NCBI RefSeq assembly: GCF_007556705.1 | Contig: NZ_VJOL01000006.1 | Span: forward strand, 16,433-80,432 | Source of the DNA: Tepidimonas thermarum | Lineage (GTDB): Bacteria; Pseudomonadota; Gammaproteobacteria; Burkholderiales; Burkholderiaceae_C | Length of the DNA: 64,000 bases | Direction of reading: 5' to 3' | Shown: in pieces, positions 50,215-59,848 of the stretch | Position numbering within the stretch: the stretch's first letter is position 1 | Layout: each line of letters opens with the position of its first letter | Position numbers and translations under genes: made by a program | Notes under the pieces: model-generated | Seen by the model: the letters and a program-made list of their open reading frames with translations, nothing else | Database searches by the model: none | What the model was told of the DNA's origin: nothing

Positions 50215-52245
50215 ATGACGACACTCTCTGCAAGCATGCTGCTGGCGGTTCCGCTGGCCCCGTTGATCGGGTCGGCGGCGGCCGGCATCCTGGGTACGAA
50301 GTTTGGCGGCAACTGGATCGGCCGGCGCTGGTCGCACAGCTTGACCATACTGGGCGTGTTGGTGTCCTTCATCCTGTCGGCCATCACGCTCAAGCGCGTC
50401 GCGCTCGACGGTGCGTATTTCGAACAAACGATTTACGAGTGGATGGTCATCGGCGGCCTCAAGATGGAGGTCGGCTTCCTGGTCGATGGCCTGACCGCGA
50501 TGATGATGTGCGTGGTCACCTTCGTGTCGCTGATGGTGCACATCTACACCATCGGCTACATGGAGGACGACCCGGGCTACAACCGGTTTTTTGCCTACAT
50601 CTCGCTGTTCACCTTCTCGATGCTCATGCTGGTCATGAGCAACAACCTGCTGCAGCTCTTCTTTGGCTGGGAGGCGGTGGGTCTGGTGTCCTATCTGCTG
50701 ATCGGCTTTTGGTTCAACAAGCCGTCGGCCATTTTCGCCAACATGAAGGCGTTTTTGGTCAACCGGGTTGGTGACTTCGGCTTCATCCTGGGCATCGGCC
50801 TGCTGGCAGCGTACACCGGCACGCTCAACTACAACGAAATCTTCGACCAGGCGCCCAAGCTGGCGACGATCGAGTTCCCCTGGTACGTGTTCGGGCAGGA
50901 CGCCATGCTGGTCACCGTGATTGGCATTTGCCTGTTCATCGGCGCGATGGGCAAGAGCGCGCAGTTCCCGCTGCACGTGTGGCTGCCGGACTCGATGGAA
51001 GGCCCCACGCCCATCTCGGCGCTGATCCACGCCGCCACCATGGTGACCGCCGGCATCTTCATGGTCGCGCGCATGTCGCCTATCTACGAGCTGTCGGACG
51101 CGGCGCTCAACTTTATTCTGGTGATCGGCGCGATCACGGCGCTGTTCATGGGGTTCCTGGGCATCATCCAGAACGACATCAAGCGCGTGGTGGCGTATTC
51201 GACCCTGTCGCAGCTGGGTTACATGACGGTGGCGCTGGGTGCGTCGGCGTACTCGGTGGCGGTGTTCCACCTGATGACGCACGCGTTTTTCAAGGCGCTG
51301 CTGTTCCTGGCGGCGGGCTCGGTGATCATCGGCATGCACCACAACCAGGACATCCGCTACATGGGCGGCGTGCGCAAGTACATGCCGATCACCTGGATCA
51401 CCTTCCTGCTCGGCACGCTGGCGTTGGTGGGCACACCGCTGTTTTCGGGCTTTTACTCCAAGGACGCGATCATCGAGGCGGTGCACTTCAGCAACCTGCC
51501 GGCCGCTGGGTTTGCCCATTTCGCGGTGCTGGCCGGCGTGTTCGTGACCGCGTTCTATTCGTTCCGCGTGTACTTCCTGGTCTTCCACGGCCAGGAGCGC
51601 TACGACCAGAATCCGGATGCCCACCACGGGCACCACGGCGGCCACGACGAGCACGACGACGCCAAGCCGCACGAGTCGCCGTGGGTGGTGACCGCGCCGC
51701 TGCTGCTGTTGGCAGTGCCCTCGGTGGTGATCGGTTTCCTGACCATCCAGCCCATGCTCTTCGGTGACTTCCTGGCCGCCTCGATCGAGGTCCACGCCGA
51801 CAAGCACCCGGCGATGGCGCGGTTTGCCGAGGCTTTCCACGGCCCGCTGGCGATGGCGCTGCACGCCCTGAGCACGCCGCCGCTGTACCTGGCGATCGCC
51901 GGCGCGGTCTCGGCCTGGTACCTCTACCTGGTGCGTCCCGATGTGCCCCCGCGCATCGCGCAGGCGCTGCGGCCGCTGGTGGTGGTGCTCGAGAACAAGT
52001 ACTACATGGACTGGATCAACGAGCGCCTCATCGCCCCGGCGGCGCGCGGCATCGGGATGGGGCTGTGGAAGGGCGGCGACCGCGGCGTGATCGAGGCCGG
52101 GATCGTCAACCTGAGCTGGAAGGTCGTCGGCGCGGTCGCGGGACTGGTGCGCCGTGTGCAAACCGGCTACCTCTACCACTACGCCTTCGTGATGATTCTT
52201 GGCGTCCTGGCTTTCATGACCTATTTCGTCTGGCTCGCCAAATAA
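50215..52245 (+). CDS. nuoL: NADH-quinone oxidoreductase subunit L
   Basis: The 676-residue antiporter-like proton-pumping subunit has about 16 helices and a long lateral C-terminal helix. Conserved blocks include FGWEAVGLVSYLLIGFW, KSAQFPLHVWLPDSMEGPTP and HAATMVTAGIFMVAR. A His/Asp-rich loop lies at residues 468-487 (DAHHGHHGGHDEHDDA). Start ATG 50215 has a weak ribosome-binding site; the next in-frame ATG is 50236. Confidence 0.96.
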   Translation: MTTLSASMLLAVPLAPLIGSAAAGILGTKFGGNWIGRRWSHSLTILGVLVSFILSAITLKRVALDGAYFEQTIYEWMVIGGLKMEVGFLVDGLTAMMMCVVTFVSLMVHIYTIGYMEDDPGYNRFFAYISLFTFSMLMLVMSNNLLQLFFGWEAVGLVSYLLIGFWFNKPSAIFANMKAFLVNRVGDFGFILGIGLLAAYTGTLNYNEIFDQAPKLATIEFPWYVFGQDAMLVTVIGICLFIGAMGKSAQFPLHVWLPDSMEGPTPISALIHAATMVTAGIFMVARMSPIYELSDAALNFILVIGAITALFMGFLGIIQNDIKRVVAYSTLSQLGYMTVALGASAYSVAVFHLMTHAFFKALLFLAAGSVIIGMHHNQDIRYMGGVRKYMPITWITFLLGTLALVGTPLFSGFYSKDAIIEAVHFSNLPAAGFAHFAVLAGVFVTAFYSFRVYFLVFHGQERYDQNPDAHHGHHGGHDEHDDAKPHESPWVVTAPLLLLAVPSVVIGFLTIQPMLFGDFLAASIEVHADKHPAMARFAEAFHGPLAMALHALSTPPLYLAIAGAVSAWYLYLVRPDVPPRIAQALRPLVVVLENKYYMDWINERLIAPAARGIGMGLWKGGDRGVIEAGIVNLSWKVVGAVAGLVRRVQTGYLYHYAFVMILGVLAFMTYFVWLAK

Positions 52246-52258
52246 GGAGAACGACAGC

Positions 52259-53734
52259 ATGGGTTTGTTGAGCCTTGCGATTGGGACGCCGATCTTTTTT
52301 GGCGTCGTGCTGCTCGCCCTGGGGCGCGATGAGCAGGCACCGCTGGTGCGCTGGTTGGCGCTCATCGGCGCGCTGTTGGGGTTGGCGGTGACCGTGCCGC
52401 TCTACACCGGGTTTGAAGTCGGCTCGGCGGCGATGCAGTTCGTCGAAAAGGCGGTGTGGATCGAGCGCTTCAACGTCCACTACCACCTGGGGGTGGACGG
52501 CATTTCGCTGTGGCTGGTGCTGCTGACCGCCTTCATCACGGTGATCGTCGTCATCGCCGGCTGGGAGGTGATCACCGAGCGCGTCAACCAGTACATGGGT
52601 GCGTTCCTGATCCTGTCGGGGCTGATGATTGGCGTCTTCGCCGCGCTCGACGCGATGCTGTTCTACATCTTTTTCGAGGCGACCCTGATCCCGATGTACA
52701 TCATCATCGGCATCTGGGGCGGTCCGAACAAGATCTACGCGGCGTTCAAGTTCTTCCTCTACACGCTGCTGGGCTCGCTGCTGATGTTGGTGGCCCTGGT
52801 GTACCTGTACAACGCGTCGGGCGGCAGCTTTGACCTGGCGACCTGGCAGCGGCTGCCGCTGGCGGCCGGCGTGCAAACCGCGCTGTTCTTTGCCTTCTTT
52901 GCGGCTTTTGCCGTCAAGGTGCCGATGTGGCCGGTGCACACCTGGTTGCCCGATGTGCACGTGGAAGCGCCAACGGGTGGCTCGGCGGTGCTGGCGGCCA
53001 TCATGCTCAAGCTGGGGGCCTACGGTTTCCTGCGCTTTTCCCTGCCCATCACGCCGGACGCGGCGCACCAGTGGGCACCGCTGGTGATCGGCCTGTCGTT
53101 GGTGGCGGTGATCTACGTGGGCCTGGTGGCGATGGTCCAGCAGGACATGAAAAAGCTGGTGGCCTACTCGTCGGTGGCCCACATGGGCTTTGTGACGCTG
53201 GGCATGTTCGTCTTCAACGATCTGGGCCTGTCCGGGGCGCTGGTGCAAATGATCGCCCACGGCTTTGTCTCGGCGGCGATGTTCCTGTGCATCGGTGTGC
53301 TCTACGACCGCGTGCACTCGCGCGAGATCAAGGATTACGGTGGCGTGCTCAACACCATGCCGGCGTTTGGCGCGTTTGCGCTGCTGTTCGTGATGGCCAA
53401 CGCGGGCCTGCCCGGCACGGCGGGCTTCGTGGGCGAGTGGATGGTGATCCTGGCGGCCGTCAAGGCCAACTTCTGGATCGGTTTGTTGGCGGCGACCTCG
53501 CTGATCCTGGGCGCGGCCTACTCGCTGTGGATGTTCAAGCGCGTCTACCTGGGCGCGCCGGCGCACGAGCACGTCAAGGCACTGCAGGACATCAACGCGC
53601 GCGAATTTTTGATGCTGGCGCTGCTGGCGATCATGGTGCTGTACTTCGGCATCCACCCCAAGCCGTTTACGGACGTGATGGATCCGGCCGTGCAGCAGCT
53701 GTTGCAGCACGTGGCGCAGTCCAAGTTGCGTTGA
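52259..53734 (+). CDS. nuoM: NADH-quinone oxidoreductase subunit M
   Basis: The 491-residue antiporter-like subunit has about 14 helices and the blocks FFEATLIPMYIIIGIWGG (with the essential Glu), KVPMWPVHTWLPDVHVEAPTGGS and LKLGAYGFLRFSLP. AAGGAGA precedes the ATG. It begins 13 bases after nuoL. Confidence 0.97.
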   Translation: MGLLSLAIGTPIFFGVVLLALGRDEQAPLVRWLALIGALLGLAVTVPLYTGFEVGSAAMQFVEKAVWIERFNVHYHLGVDGISLWLVLLTAFITVIVVIAGWEVITERVNQYMGAFLILSGLMIGVFAALDAMLFYIFFEATLIPMYIIIGIWGGPNKIYAAFKFFLYTLLGSLLMLVALVYLYNASGGSFDLATWQRLPLAAGVQTALFFAFFAAFAVKVPMWPVHTWLPDVHVEAPTGGSAVLAAIMLKLGAYGFLRFSLPITPDAAHQWAPLVIGLSLVAVIYVGLVAMVQQDMKKLVAYSSVAHMGFVTLGMFVFNDLGLSGALVQMIAHGFVSAAMFLCIGVLYDRVHSREIKDYGGVLNTMPAFGAFALLFVMANAGLPGTAGFVGEWMVILAAVKANFWIGLLAATSLILGAAYSLWMFKRVYLGAPAHEHVKALQDINAREFLMLALLAIMVLYFGIHPKPFTDVMDPAVQQLLQHVAQSKLR

Positions 53735-53769
53735 CGGGTTGACCCCCTTTTCGAGAAAGCGTTCATCTC

Positions 53770-55251
53770 ATGATTGATGCTGTCAGCTGGGCCACCGCCA
53801 CCCCCGAGCTGCTGTTGCTCGCCATGGCGTGCGTGATCGCCCTTTTCGATCTGTTCGTCGACACCCCGCTGCGCGATGCGACCTTTCGCCTGACGCAGCT
53901 CACGCTGGCCGTCGTGGCGGGTTTGGAGGGTTACCTGGCGTTGAGCGGGGAAACCCTGGTCGGCTTTGGCGGCATGATCGTCAGCGACCCCATGGGCGCT
54001 TGGCTCAAGTGCTTCGCGACGGTGGCGCTGATGGTGACCCTGGTGTATGCACGCCCCTACGCCGGCGCGCGCGACATGCTGCGCGGCGGCGAGCTCTTCA
54101 CGCTGTCGATGTTTGCGCTGCTGGGCATGTTCATCATGATCAGTGGCCACCACTTCCTGGTGCTGTATCTGGGCCTGGAGCTGTTGACACTGTCGAGTTA
54201 TGCGCTGGTGGCGTTGCGCCGTGACGAGGTGCGCGCGACCGAAGCGGCGATGAAGTACTTCGTGCTGGGCGCGCTGGCCAGCGGTTTTCTGCTCTACGGG
54301 TTGTCGCTGATCTACGGCGCGACCGGCAGCCTGGGCATTGCCGAGGTGGCGCAAGCGGTCCAGGCGGGCGTGTCGCAGCCGCTGGTGCTGACCCTGGGCG
54401 TGGTGTTCGTGGTTGCGGGCTTGGCGTTCAAGCTGGGGGTCGTGCCGTTTCACATGTGGGTGCCCGACATCTACCACGGCGCGCCCACGGCGATCACCCT
54501 GCTCATCGGTGGCGCGCCCAAGTTGGCCGCGTTTGCCATCGTGGTGCGCCTGCTGGCCGAAGGTTTGCCGGCGGTGGCGGCGGACTGGCAGCAAATGCTG
54601 GCCGCGCTGGCGGTGGCGTCGCTCGTGGTGGGTAACCTGGCGGCGGTGGCGCAGCGCAATCTCAAACGCATGCTGGCGTTTTCTACGATCGCGCAAATGG
54701 GCTTCATGCTGCTGGCGCTGGTCGGCGGGGTGGTCGGGGGCGACCGCAGCGGCATGGGCGACGCCTACGGCGCGGCCATGTTCTACGTGGTGACCTATGT
54801 GCTGACCACGCTGGCGACGTTTGGCGTGATGCTGCTGCTGACGCGCGCGGGTTTCGAGTCGGAGGAGATTGCCGACCTGGCGGGGCTCAACCAGCGCAGC
54901 CCGCTCTACGCGGGCGTGCTAGCAGCGTGCATGTTTTCGCTGGCGGGCGTGCCGCCGCTGGTGGGGTTTTATGCCAAGCTGGCGGTGCTCCAAGCGCTGC
55001 TGGCGGTGGGGCAGGGGCTCTACGTGGGCTTGGCCGTGTTTGCCGTGTTGGCGTCGCTGGTGGGGGCGTTCTACTACATCCGCGTCGTCAAGGTGATGTA
55101 TTTCGACCCGCCCGCGCAAACCGCCCCGATCGAGGCGCCGCCGGCCGTGCGGGCCGTGCTGTCGGTCAACGGCGCGCTGGTGCTGGTGCTGGGCGTGCTG
55201 CCCGGCGGTTTGATGGCGCTGTGTATCCAATCGGTGCGCGCGGTTTTGTGA
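53770..55251 (+). CDS. nuoN: NADH-quinone oxidoreductase subunit N
   Basis: The 493-residue antiporter-like subunit closes the 14-gene operon. It has the LGLELLTLSSYALVAL block with essential Glu, KLGVVPFHMWVPDIYHGAPT, and FSTIAQMGFMLLAL. The gene is followed 19 bases later by DUF2818. Confidence 0.97.
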   Translation: MIDAVSWATATPELLLLAMACVIALFDLFVDTPLRDATFRLTQLTLAVVAGLEGYLALSGETLVGFGGMIVSDPMGAWLKCFATVALMVTLVYARPYAGARDMLRGGELFTLSMFALLGMFIMISGHHFLVLYLGLELLTLSSYALVALRRDEVRATEAAMKYFVLGALASGFLLYGLSLIYGATGSLGIAEVAQAVQAGVSQPLVLTLGVVFVVAGLAFKLGVVPFHMWVPDIYHGAPTAITLLIGGAPKLAAFAIVVRLLAEGLPAVAADWQQMLAALAVASLVVGNLAAVAQRNLKRMLAFSTIAQMGFMLLALVGGVVGGDRSGMGDAYGAAMFYVVTYVLTTLATFGVMLLLTRAGFESEEIADLAGLNQRSPLYAGVLAACMFSLAGVPPLVGFYAKLAVLQALLAVGQGLYVGLAVFAVLASLVGAFYYIRVVKVMYFDPPAQTAPIEAPPAVRAVLSVNGALVLVLGVLPGGLMALCIQSVRAVL

Positions 55252-55270
55252 GTCGGCCTACACTCACGCC

Positions 55271-55570
55271 ATGACGTTGGATACGGCCGTTGCCCTGGTG
55301 ATCGCGCTGGCCCTGCTCGGGGCCAACCTGCCTTTCGTGAACGAGCGCTGGCTGGCGCTGTGGCCGGCGCGCGGCGGCGCCAAGCCGCTGTGGGGGCGGC
55401 TGGCCGAGTTGGTGGTGCTGTACCTGCTCATTGGGGCTGCGGCGCTGGGGCTGGAGCAACACCTGGGGCAAATCTATCCCCAGGGCTGGGAGTTCTACGC
55501 CATCACGGCGTCGATGTTCCTCACGTTTGCCTTCCCGGGCTTCGTGTTCCGTTATTTGGCGCGCCGATAA
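55271..55570 (+). CDS. DUF2818 family membrane protein
   Basis: This 99-residue protein has three hydrophobic helices (about 5-22, 42-60, 74-93) and a NLPFVNERWLALWP motif. I recognise it as DUF2818, commonly found just after nuoN in Burkholderiales. Its function is unknown, but its invariant position suggests a link to complex I assembly or stability (inference). It is part of the nuo transcription unit. Confidence 0.85.
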   Translation: MTLDTAVALVIALALLGANLPFVNERWLALWPARGGAKPLWGRLAELVVLYLLIGAAALGLEQHLGQIYPQGWEFYAITASMFLTFAFPGFVFRYLARR

Positions 55571-55587
55571 GCGTCTGGAGGCCCGCC

Positions 55588-56229
55588 GTGTCCGTCACCG
55601 CGCTCGTGCCCGAGCGGCACCCGGCCCATTTGACCGAACACTGCCAGGACACCGCGACCGTGTGGCAGGGTCGGTTTTTGTCGGTGCGCTGTGACCGGGT
55701 GACCCTGCCGGATGGCGGGGCGGCCACGCGCGAATACATCCACCACCCCGGCGCGGTGATGGTGGTGCCGCTGCTGCCCGATGGGCGGCTGGTGGTGGAA
55801 CGCCAGTACCGCTACCCGGTGCGGCGCGCGATGATCGAATTCCCCGCCGGCAAGCGCGATGTCCAGGAGCCGGCGTTCCTTTGCGCCGAGCGCGAGCTGC
55901 GCGAAGAAACGGGCTACGAGGCCCAGGAGTGGGCGCGTGCCGGCGTCCTGCACCCGGCCATCGGGTATGCCGATGAAGCCATCGAGATCTGGTTTGCGCG
56001 CGGGCTGCGCCAGGGGCCGCGCCAGTTGGACGCGGGCGAATTTCTCGATGTGCTGGCGGTGGCGCCGGCCGAGCTGCTTCAGGCCGTGCGGCGCGGTGAG
56101 GTCACCGACGGCAAGACGCTTGCAGCGCTGCTGTGGTGGCAGCAGGTGCACACGGGCCAATGGACGCTGCCGTGGCGGTCGGCGGCGCAGTGGCGCCACG
56201 ACGACGCGCCAGCGGAGGCGCGGCTGTGA
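55588..56229 (+). CDS. NUDIX hydrolase (ADP-ribose pyrophosphatase type)
   Basis: This 213-residue hydrolase of nucleoside-diphosphate derivatives has a complete Nudix box, GKRDVQEPAFLCAERELREETGY (given here as GKRDVQE...RELREETGY, about residues 88-110), with the GX5EX7REUXEEXGU spacing. The preceding IEFPAGK and the IEIWFARGL segment after it resemble ADP-ribose pyrophosphatases. Start GTG 55588 has GGAGG six bases ahead. The stop overlaps the DUF1178 start (GTGA). Confidence 0.88.
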   Translation: MSVTALVPERHPAHLTEHCQDTATVWQGRFLSVRCDRVTLPDGGAATREYIHHPGAVMVVPLLPDGRLVVERQYRYPVRRAMIEFPAGKRDVQEPAFLCAERELREETGYEAQEWARAGVLHPAIGYADEAIEIWFARGLRQGPRQLDAGEFLDVLAVAPAELLQAVRRGEVTDGKTLAALLWWQQVHTGQWTLPWRSAAQWRHDDAPAEARL

Positions 56230-56672
56230 AAGTGCTCGATCTGGGGTGTGCGCAGGGGCATGTCTTCGAGGGCTGGTTTGCCTCCGAGGATGACTACCAG
56301 GCGCAGCGCGAGCGGGGGCTGTTGACCTGCCCCGTGTGCGGTGAGCAGCGCGTCGAAAAGCGCCTGAGCGCGCCGCACGTCCAGACCCGGCGTGCCGACC
56401 CCCCGCGCGAGCTGGCGCCGCCCAGTCCCGACGCCCCGGACGGCGCACCGCAGCAGGCGCGCTGGTTGCAGGCGCTGCGCGCCCTCGTGCACAACAGCGA
56501 AGACGTGGGCGAGCGCTTTGCGGCCGAGGCGCGCGCCATCCACGAGGGACGCGCGCCGCAGCGCAGCATCCGCGGTGTGGCCACGCCGGACGAGGCGGTG
56601 GCGCTGTTGGAAGAGGGCGTCGCGGTCGTGCCGCTGCCGGACTGGCCCGCGCTCAAAGAGCCGCTGCAGTGA
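56226..56672 (+). CDS. DUF1178 family protein
   Basis: The 148-residue protein starts at GTG 56226, overlapping the NUDIX stop by four bases. The N-terminus MKVLDLGCAQGHVFEGWF and the TCPVCGEQRVEKRLSAPHV zinc-like motif identify DUF1178. The C-terminal region keeps EDVGERFAAEARAIHEG and the RSIRGVATPDEAVALLEEGV segment. Its function is unknown. Confidence 0.9.
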   Translation: MKVLDLGCAQGHVFEGWFASEDDYQAQRERGLLTCPVCGEQRVEKRLSAPHVQTRRADPPRELAPPSPDAPDGAPQQARWLQALRALVHNSEDVGERFAAEARAIHEGRAPQRSIRGVATPDEAVALLEEGVAVVPLPDWPALKEPLQ

Positions 56673-56699
56673 CGGCAAGGCGCCGCGGCGCGCTTGCCG
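56673..56699. terminator. Hairpin between convergent DUF1178 and gdhA genes
   Basis: CGGCAAG (56673-56679) and CTTGCCG (56693-56699) form a 7-base stem whose GC-rich 13-base loop can pair further. It fills most of the 37-base convergent gap. There is no U-run on either side, so it is only a possible bidirectional stop. Confidence 0.35.
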
Positions 56700-56709
56700 C
56701 CCGCTGCCA

Positions 56710-58020
56710 TCAGGGGTAGAGGCCGCGTAGGTCGCGCGCGCGCAGGATGCGCTCGCACGCCACGATGAAGGTGGCGGTGCGCAAGCTCACACCTTTGTCG
56801 TCGGCCACCTGCCACACGGCGTCCAAGGCGCCGCGCATGATGGCCGTGAGCCGCTGGTTGATCTCCTCCTCGCTCCAGAAAAAGCTGGAGAAGTCCTGCA
56901 CCCACTCGAAATAGCTCACCGTCACGCCGCCCGCGTTGGCCACCACGTCGGGGACGACCAGCACGCCGCGGTCGCGCAAAATGTCGTCGGCGTCCGGGGT
57001 CGTGGGGCCGTTGGCACCCTCGACGATCAGGCGCGCACCGATGCGGTGCGCATTGGCCGCGGTGATCTGCTGCTCCAGCGCCGCTGGGATCAAGATGTCG
57101 CAGGGCGTATCCCAGAAGCGGTCGCGCTCGATGGCTTCGGCGGCGGCAAAGCCCGCCACGCTGCCGTGCTGCTTGGCGTGTGCCAGCAAGGCCGGGATGT
57201 CCAGGCCCGCCTCACGGTAGACGCAGCCGGCGTGGTCTTGCACCGCGACGACGCGGGCGCCCGCCTCGGCAAACAGTTTGGCGGCGATGCCGCCCACGTT
57301 GCCAAACCCCTGCACCGCCACGCGCGCTCCGGCAATCTCCAGGCCGATGCGCCGCGCCGCCTCGGCCCCCACCGTGAAGACCCCGCGGCCGGTGGCCTCG
57401 TGACGGCCCAGCGAGCCCCCCAGGCTGATGGGCTTGCCTGTGACCACGCCGGTGGCGGTTTCGCCCACGTTCATGGAATAGGTGTCCATCATCCAGGCCA
57501 TCACGCGCTCGTTGGTGTTGACATCGGGCGCGGGGATGTCCTTGGTGGGGCCGATGATGAGGCCGATTTCGCTCGTGTAACGGCGGGTGACGCGCTCCAG
57601 TTCCCCCATGGACAGCCGTTTGGGGTCGACGCGCACGCCGCCCTTGGCACCGCCAAACGGCACGTTGACGGCGGCGTTTTTGATCGACATCCAGGCCGCG
57701 AGCGCCATCACCTCCGACAGCGTGACGTCCTGGTGGAAGCGCACCCCCCCTTTGCCGGGGCCGCGCGAGGTGTTGTGCTGCACCCGATAGCCCTCGAAGT
57801 GCGCCACCGTGCCGTCGTCCATGTGGATGGGCACGTCCACGACGAGGATGCGTTTGGGGCGTTTGAGGGTTTCGACCCAGCGCGCCAGGTTGCCCAGGTA
57901 CGGCGTGACGCGATCGACCTGTTGCAAAAATATTCCCCACGGCCCCAGGTGCTGCGGGTCCAGGTAGGACGGCAGGGCGTGGGCGGTGGCAAGGCTGTCG
58001 GTGGCGTGGGAAGAGGCCAT
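56710..58020 (-). CDS. gdhA: Glutamate dehydrogenase
   Basis: It reversibly aminates 2-oxoglutarate to glutamate, joining nitrogen and carbon metabolism. The 436-residue protein is of the smaller hexameric class with [23 protein letters not shown] and catalytic Lys in [15 protein letters not shown]. The NAD(P) fold [16 protein letters not shown] and the later [12 protein letters not shown] are complete. ATG 58020 (MASSHATDS) gives the expected length; ATGs at 58029 and 58059 are further upstream without ribosome-binding sites. Cofactor preference was not assigned. Confidence 0.95.
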   Translation of the reverse strand: MASSHATDSLATAHALPSYLDPQHLGPWGIFLQQVDRVTPYLGNLARWVETLKRPKRILVVDVPIHMDDGTVAHFEGYRVQHNTSRGPGKGGVRFHQDVTLSEVMALAAWMSIKNAAVNVPFGGAKGGVRVDPKRLSMGELERVTRRYTSEIGLIIGPTKDIPAPDVNTNERVMAWMMDTYSMNVGETATGVVTGKPISLGGSLGRHEATGRGVFTVGAEAARRIGLEIAGARVAVQGFGNVGGIAAKLFAEAGARVVAVQDHAGCVYREAGLDIPALLAHAKQHGSVAGFAAAEAIERDRFWDTPCDILIPAALEQQITAANAHRIGARLIVEGANGPTTPDADDILRDRGVLVVPDVVANAGGVTVSYFEWVQDFSSFFWSEEEINQRLTAIMRGALDAVWQVADDKGVSLRTATFIVACERILRARDLRGLYP

Positions 58021-58218
58021 GTCGTGCATAACGTGGTGGAACATGGCGTGCAGCATAGGGCGCGCCGGGAGGCTTGTCCAAAGCCGCCTTGCCATGCGGT
58101 GATGCAAAAAAGGCATGGGCGCGCGGCGGTGCGCCGGCGTCCTGCCGGTAACGGCGGGTGCGGCGGGTGCGGCGCGCTGGCGGCGTGCGCGGCACAATGC
58201 GCCCTTCGGGAGACGACC

Positions 58219-58908
58219 GTGAAGACCCCCGTTTTCGATCCCCGCCAAGTGCCCGTCGTGGCCCGGGACGACGCTTTGCCGCGCGTGCCGGTGGAGGCGC
58301 TGCAGCCGCACGCGCTGCGGCAATGGTTTGCCCAGCCGCCGCTGTGGACGCCGGAGATACGCGCCGAGCCGCGCTGGGTGGACGGGCCGCCCAAGGCCGC
58401 TGCGGTGTTGGTGCCGCTGGTGTGGCGCGAGCGCCCGACGGTGCTGTTGACGCAGCGCACGGCGCACCTGCCCACCCACGCGGGGCAGGTGGCCTTCCCC
58501 GGTGGCAAGGTGGATGACCACGACGCAGGCGACCCTGTGCGCTGTGCGCTGCGCGAGGCGGCCGAGGAGGTCGGTGTCGCCCCGGAGTGGGTGGAGCCGC
58601 TGGGCACGCTGCCGGTGTACGCCACCGGTTCGGGTTTCGAGATCACGCCCGTGGTGGCCCTGGTGGCACCTGCGGGCCCGTGGCGACCCAATCCGCACGA
58701 GGTGGCCGAGGCCTTCGAGGTGCCGCTGGATTTTCTGATGGACCCCCGGCACCACCGGCATCACGAAGTGGTCTGGCAGGGGGTGCGCCGACGCTGGCTG
58801 TCGATGCCGTATGCCGATGCGGCGGGGGAGCGCTTCATCTGGGGGGCGACCGCCGGCATGTTGCGCAATCTGTACCGGTTTTTGCTGGCGGCGACGGCGC
58901 GGCTATGA
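58219..58908 (+). CDS. NUDIX hydrolase, CoA pyrophosphatase (NudL) type
   Basis: This 229-residue enzyme probably cleaves coenzyme A or its derivatives to phosphopantetheine and 3',5'-ADP. It has the UPF0035/NudL signature [20 protein letters not shown] joined to a Nudix box ending in [11 protein letters not shown]. Start GTG 58219 has GGGAG six bases ahead. It is divergent from gdhA and followed after seven bases by the CobD-like gene. Confidence 0.88.
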   Translation: MKTPVFDPRQVPVVARDDALPRVPVEALQPHALRQWFAQPPLWTPEIRAEPRWVDGPPKAAAVLVPLVWRERPTVLLTQRTAHLPTHAGQVAFPGGKVDDHDAGDPVRCALREAAEEVGVAPEWVEPLGTLPVYATGSGFEITPVVALVAPAGPWRPNPHEVAEAFEVPLDFLMDPRHHRHHEVVWQGVRRRWLSMPYADAAGERFIWGATAGMLRNLYRFLLAATARL

Positions 58909-58915
58909 TCGCCCC

Positions 58916-59842
58916 ATGACATTTTTCGCGGTTCTGATCGCTTTCGTGCTCGACCAGGCGCGGCGAGCCGGGACGCCGACGCCGTGGCTGGCGCCGATGG
59001 CGGGCTGGGCCGGCTGGGTGCAGCGGCAGTTGGACGCGGGCCATGCGCTGCACGGCTGGCTGGTGTGGGGCGTGGCGCTGGGCGCGCCGGTGCTGGCCGT
59101 GGCGCTGGTGCACGGTCTGTTGGCGCGTGCCAGCGGCCTGTTGGCCTTTGCGTGGACGGTGTTGGTGCTCTACGCAACGCTGGGGTTTCGGCAGTTCAGC
59201 CACCACTTCACCGCGATACGGGCCGCGCTCGAGTCGGGTGACGAGGCCCGTGCGCGCGAGCTGCTGGCGCAGTGGCAGGGCGTCGATGTGGCCGACTGGC
59301 CGCGCGAGGCGTTGTTGCGCCGCGTGATCGCGCAGGGGATCGGGGCGTCGCACCGCCATGTGTTTGGCGTGCTGGTGTGGTTTGTGGCCCTGTCCGCGTT
59401 GGGGCTGGGGCCGGCCGGGGCGGTGCTGTACCGGGTGGCGGCGTGGCTGGCGCAGGCCTGGGGTGGCGCCGGCCATGAGGGCGCGCCCGTCAGCGACGCG
59501 GTGGCGCAACTGGCGCGGCGCGCCTGGTGTTGGATCGACGCGGGGCCCGCGCGCATGACGGCACTGGGGTTTGCGGTGGTGGGGCATTTCGAGGATGCGC
59601 TGGAGCGCTGGCGGCAGCAGCGCCGCCCCTGGTCCGAGCCCAGCGATACGCTGCTGATCGCGGTGGCGGAAGGGGCGTTGCAGGTGCGCCTCGGCACCGT
59701 AGCGCCCCCCGACGACGGGTGGAGCCGCGACCTGCCCGCGCCCCAGCTCGCGCATCTGGCCAGCGCGGTGGGGCTGGTGTGGCGCAGCGTGGTGCTGTGG
59801 CTGCTGGTGCTGGCGTTGGCGCTGCTGGCGCGCATCTTCTGA
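58916..59842 (+). CDS. CobD/CbiB-like integral membrane protein
   Basis: This 308-residue protein has four or five hydrophobic helices and keeps the CobD/CbiB-type segments LGFRQFSHHFTAI, RELLAQWQGVD, VFGVLVWFVAL and HFEDALERWR. The same superfamily includes AmpE. No cobalamin-synthesis genes are in the window, and the sequence lacks the strict CbiB motif set, so a role in cobalamin synthesis is unproven. It converges on rsgA, six bases apart. Confidence 0.7.
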   Translation: MTFFAVLIAFVLDQARRAGTPTPWLAPMAGWAGWVQRQLDAGHALHGWLVWGVALGAPVLAVALVHGLLARASGLLAFAWTVLVLYATLGFRQFSHHFTAIRAALESGDEARARELLAQWQGVDVADWPREALLRRVIAQGIGASHRHVFGVLVWFVALSALGLGPAGAVLYRVAAWLAQAWGGAGHEGAPVSDAVAQLARRAWCWIDAGPARMTALGFAVVGHFEDALERWRQQRRPWSEPSDTLLIAVAEGALQVRLGTVAPPDDGWSRDLPAPQLAHLASAVGLVWRSVVLWLLVLALALLARIF

Positions 59843-59848
59843 CCCGTA

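Noticed and set aside
58160..58195. Short tandem CGGCGGGTG repeats upstream of the NudL-type gene
   Set aside because: Only about 2.5 copies of a 9-base GC-rich unit, expected by chance in DNA of this composition.
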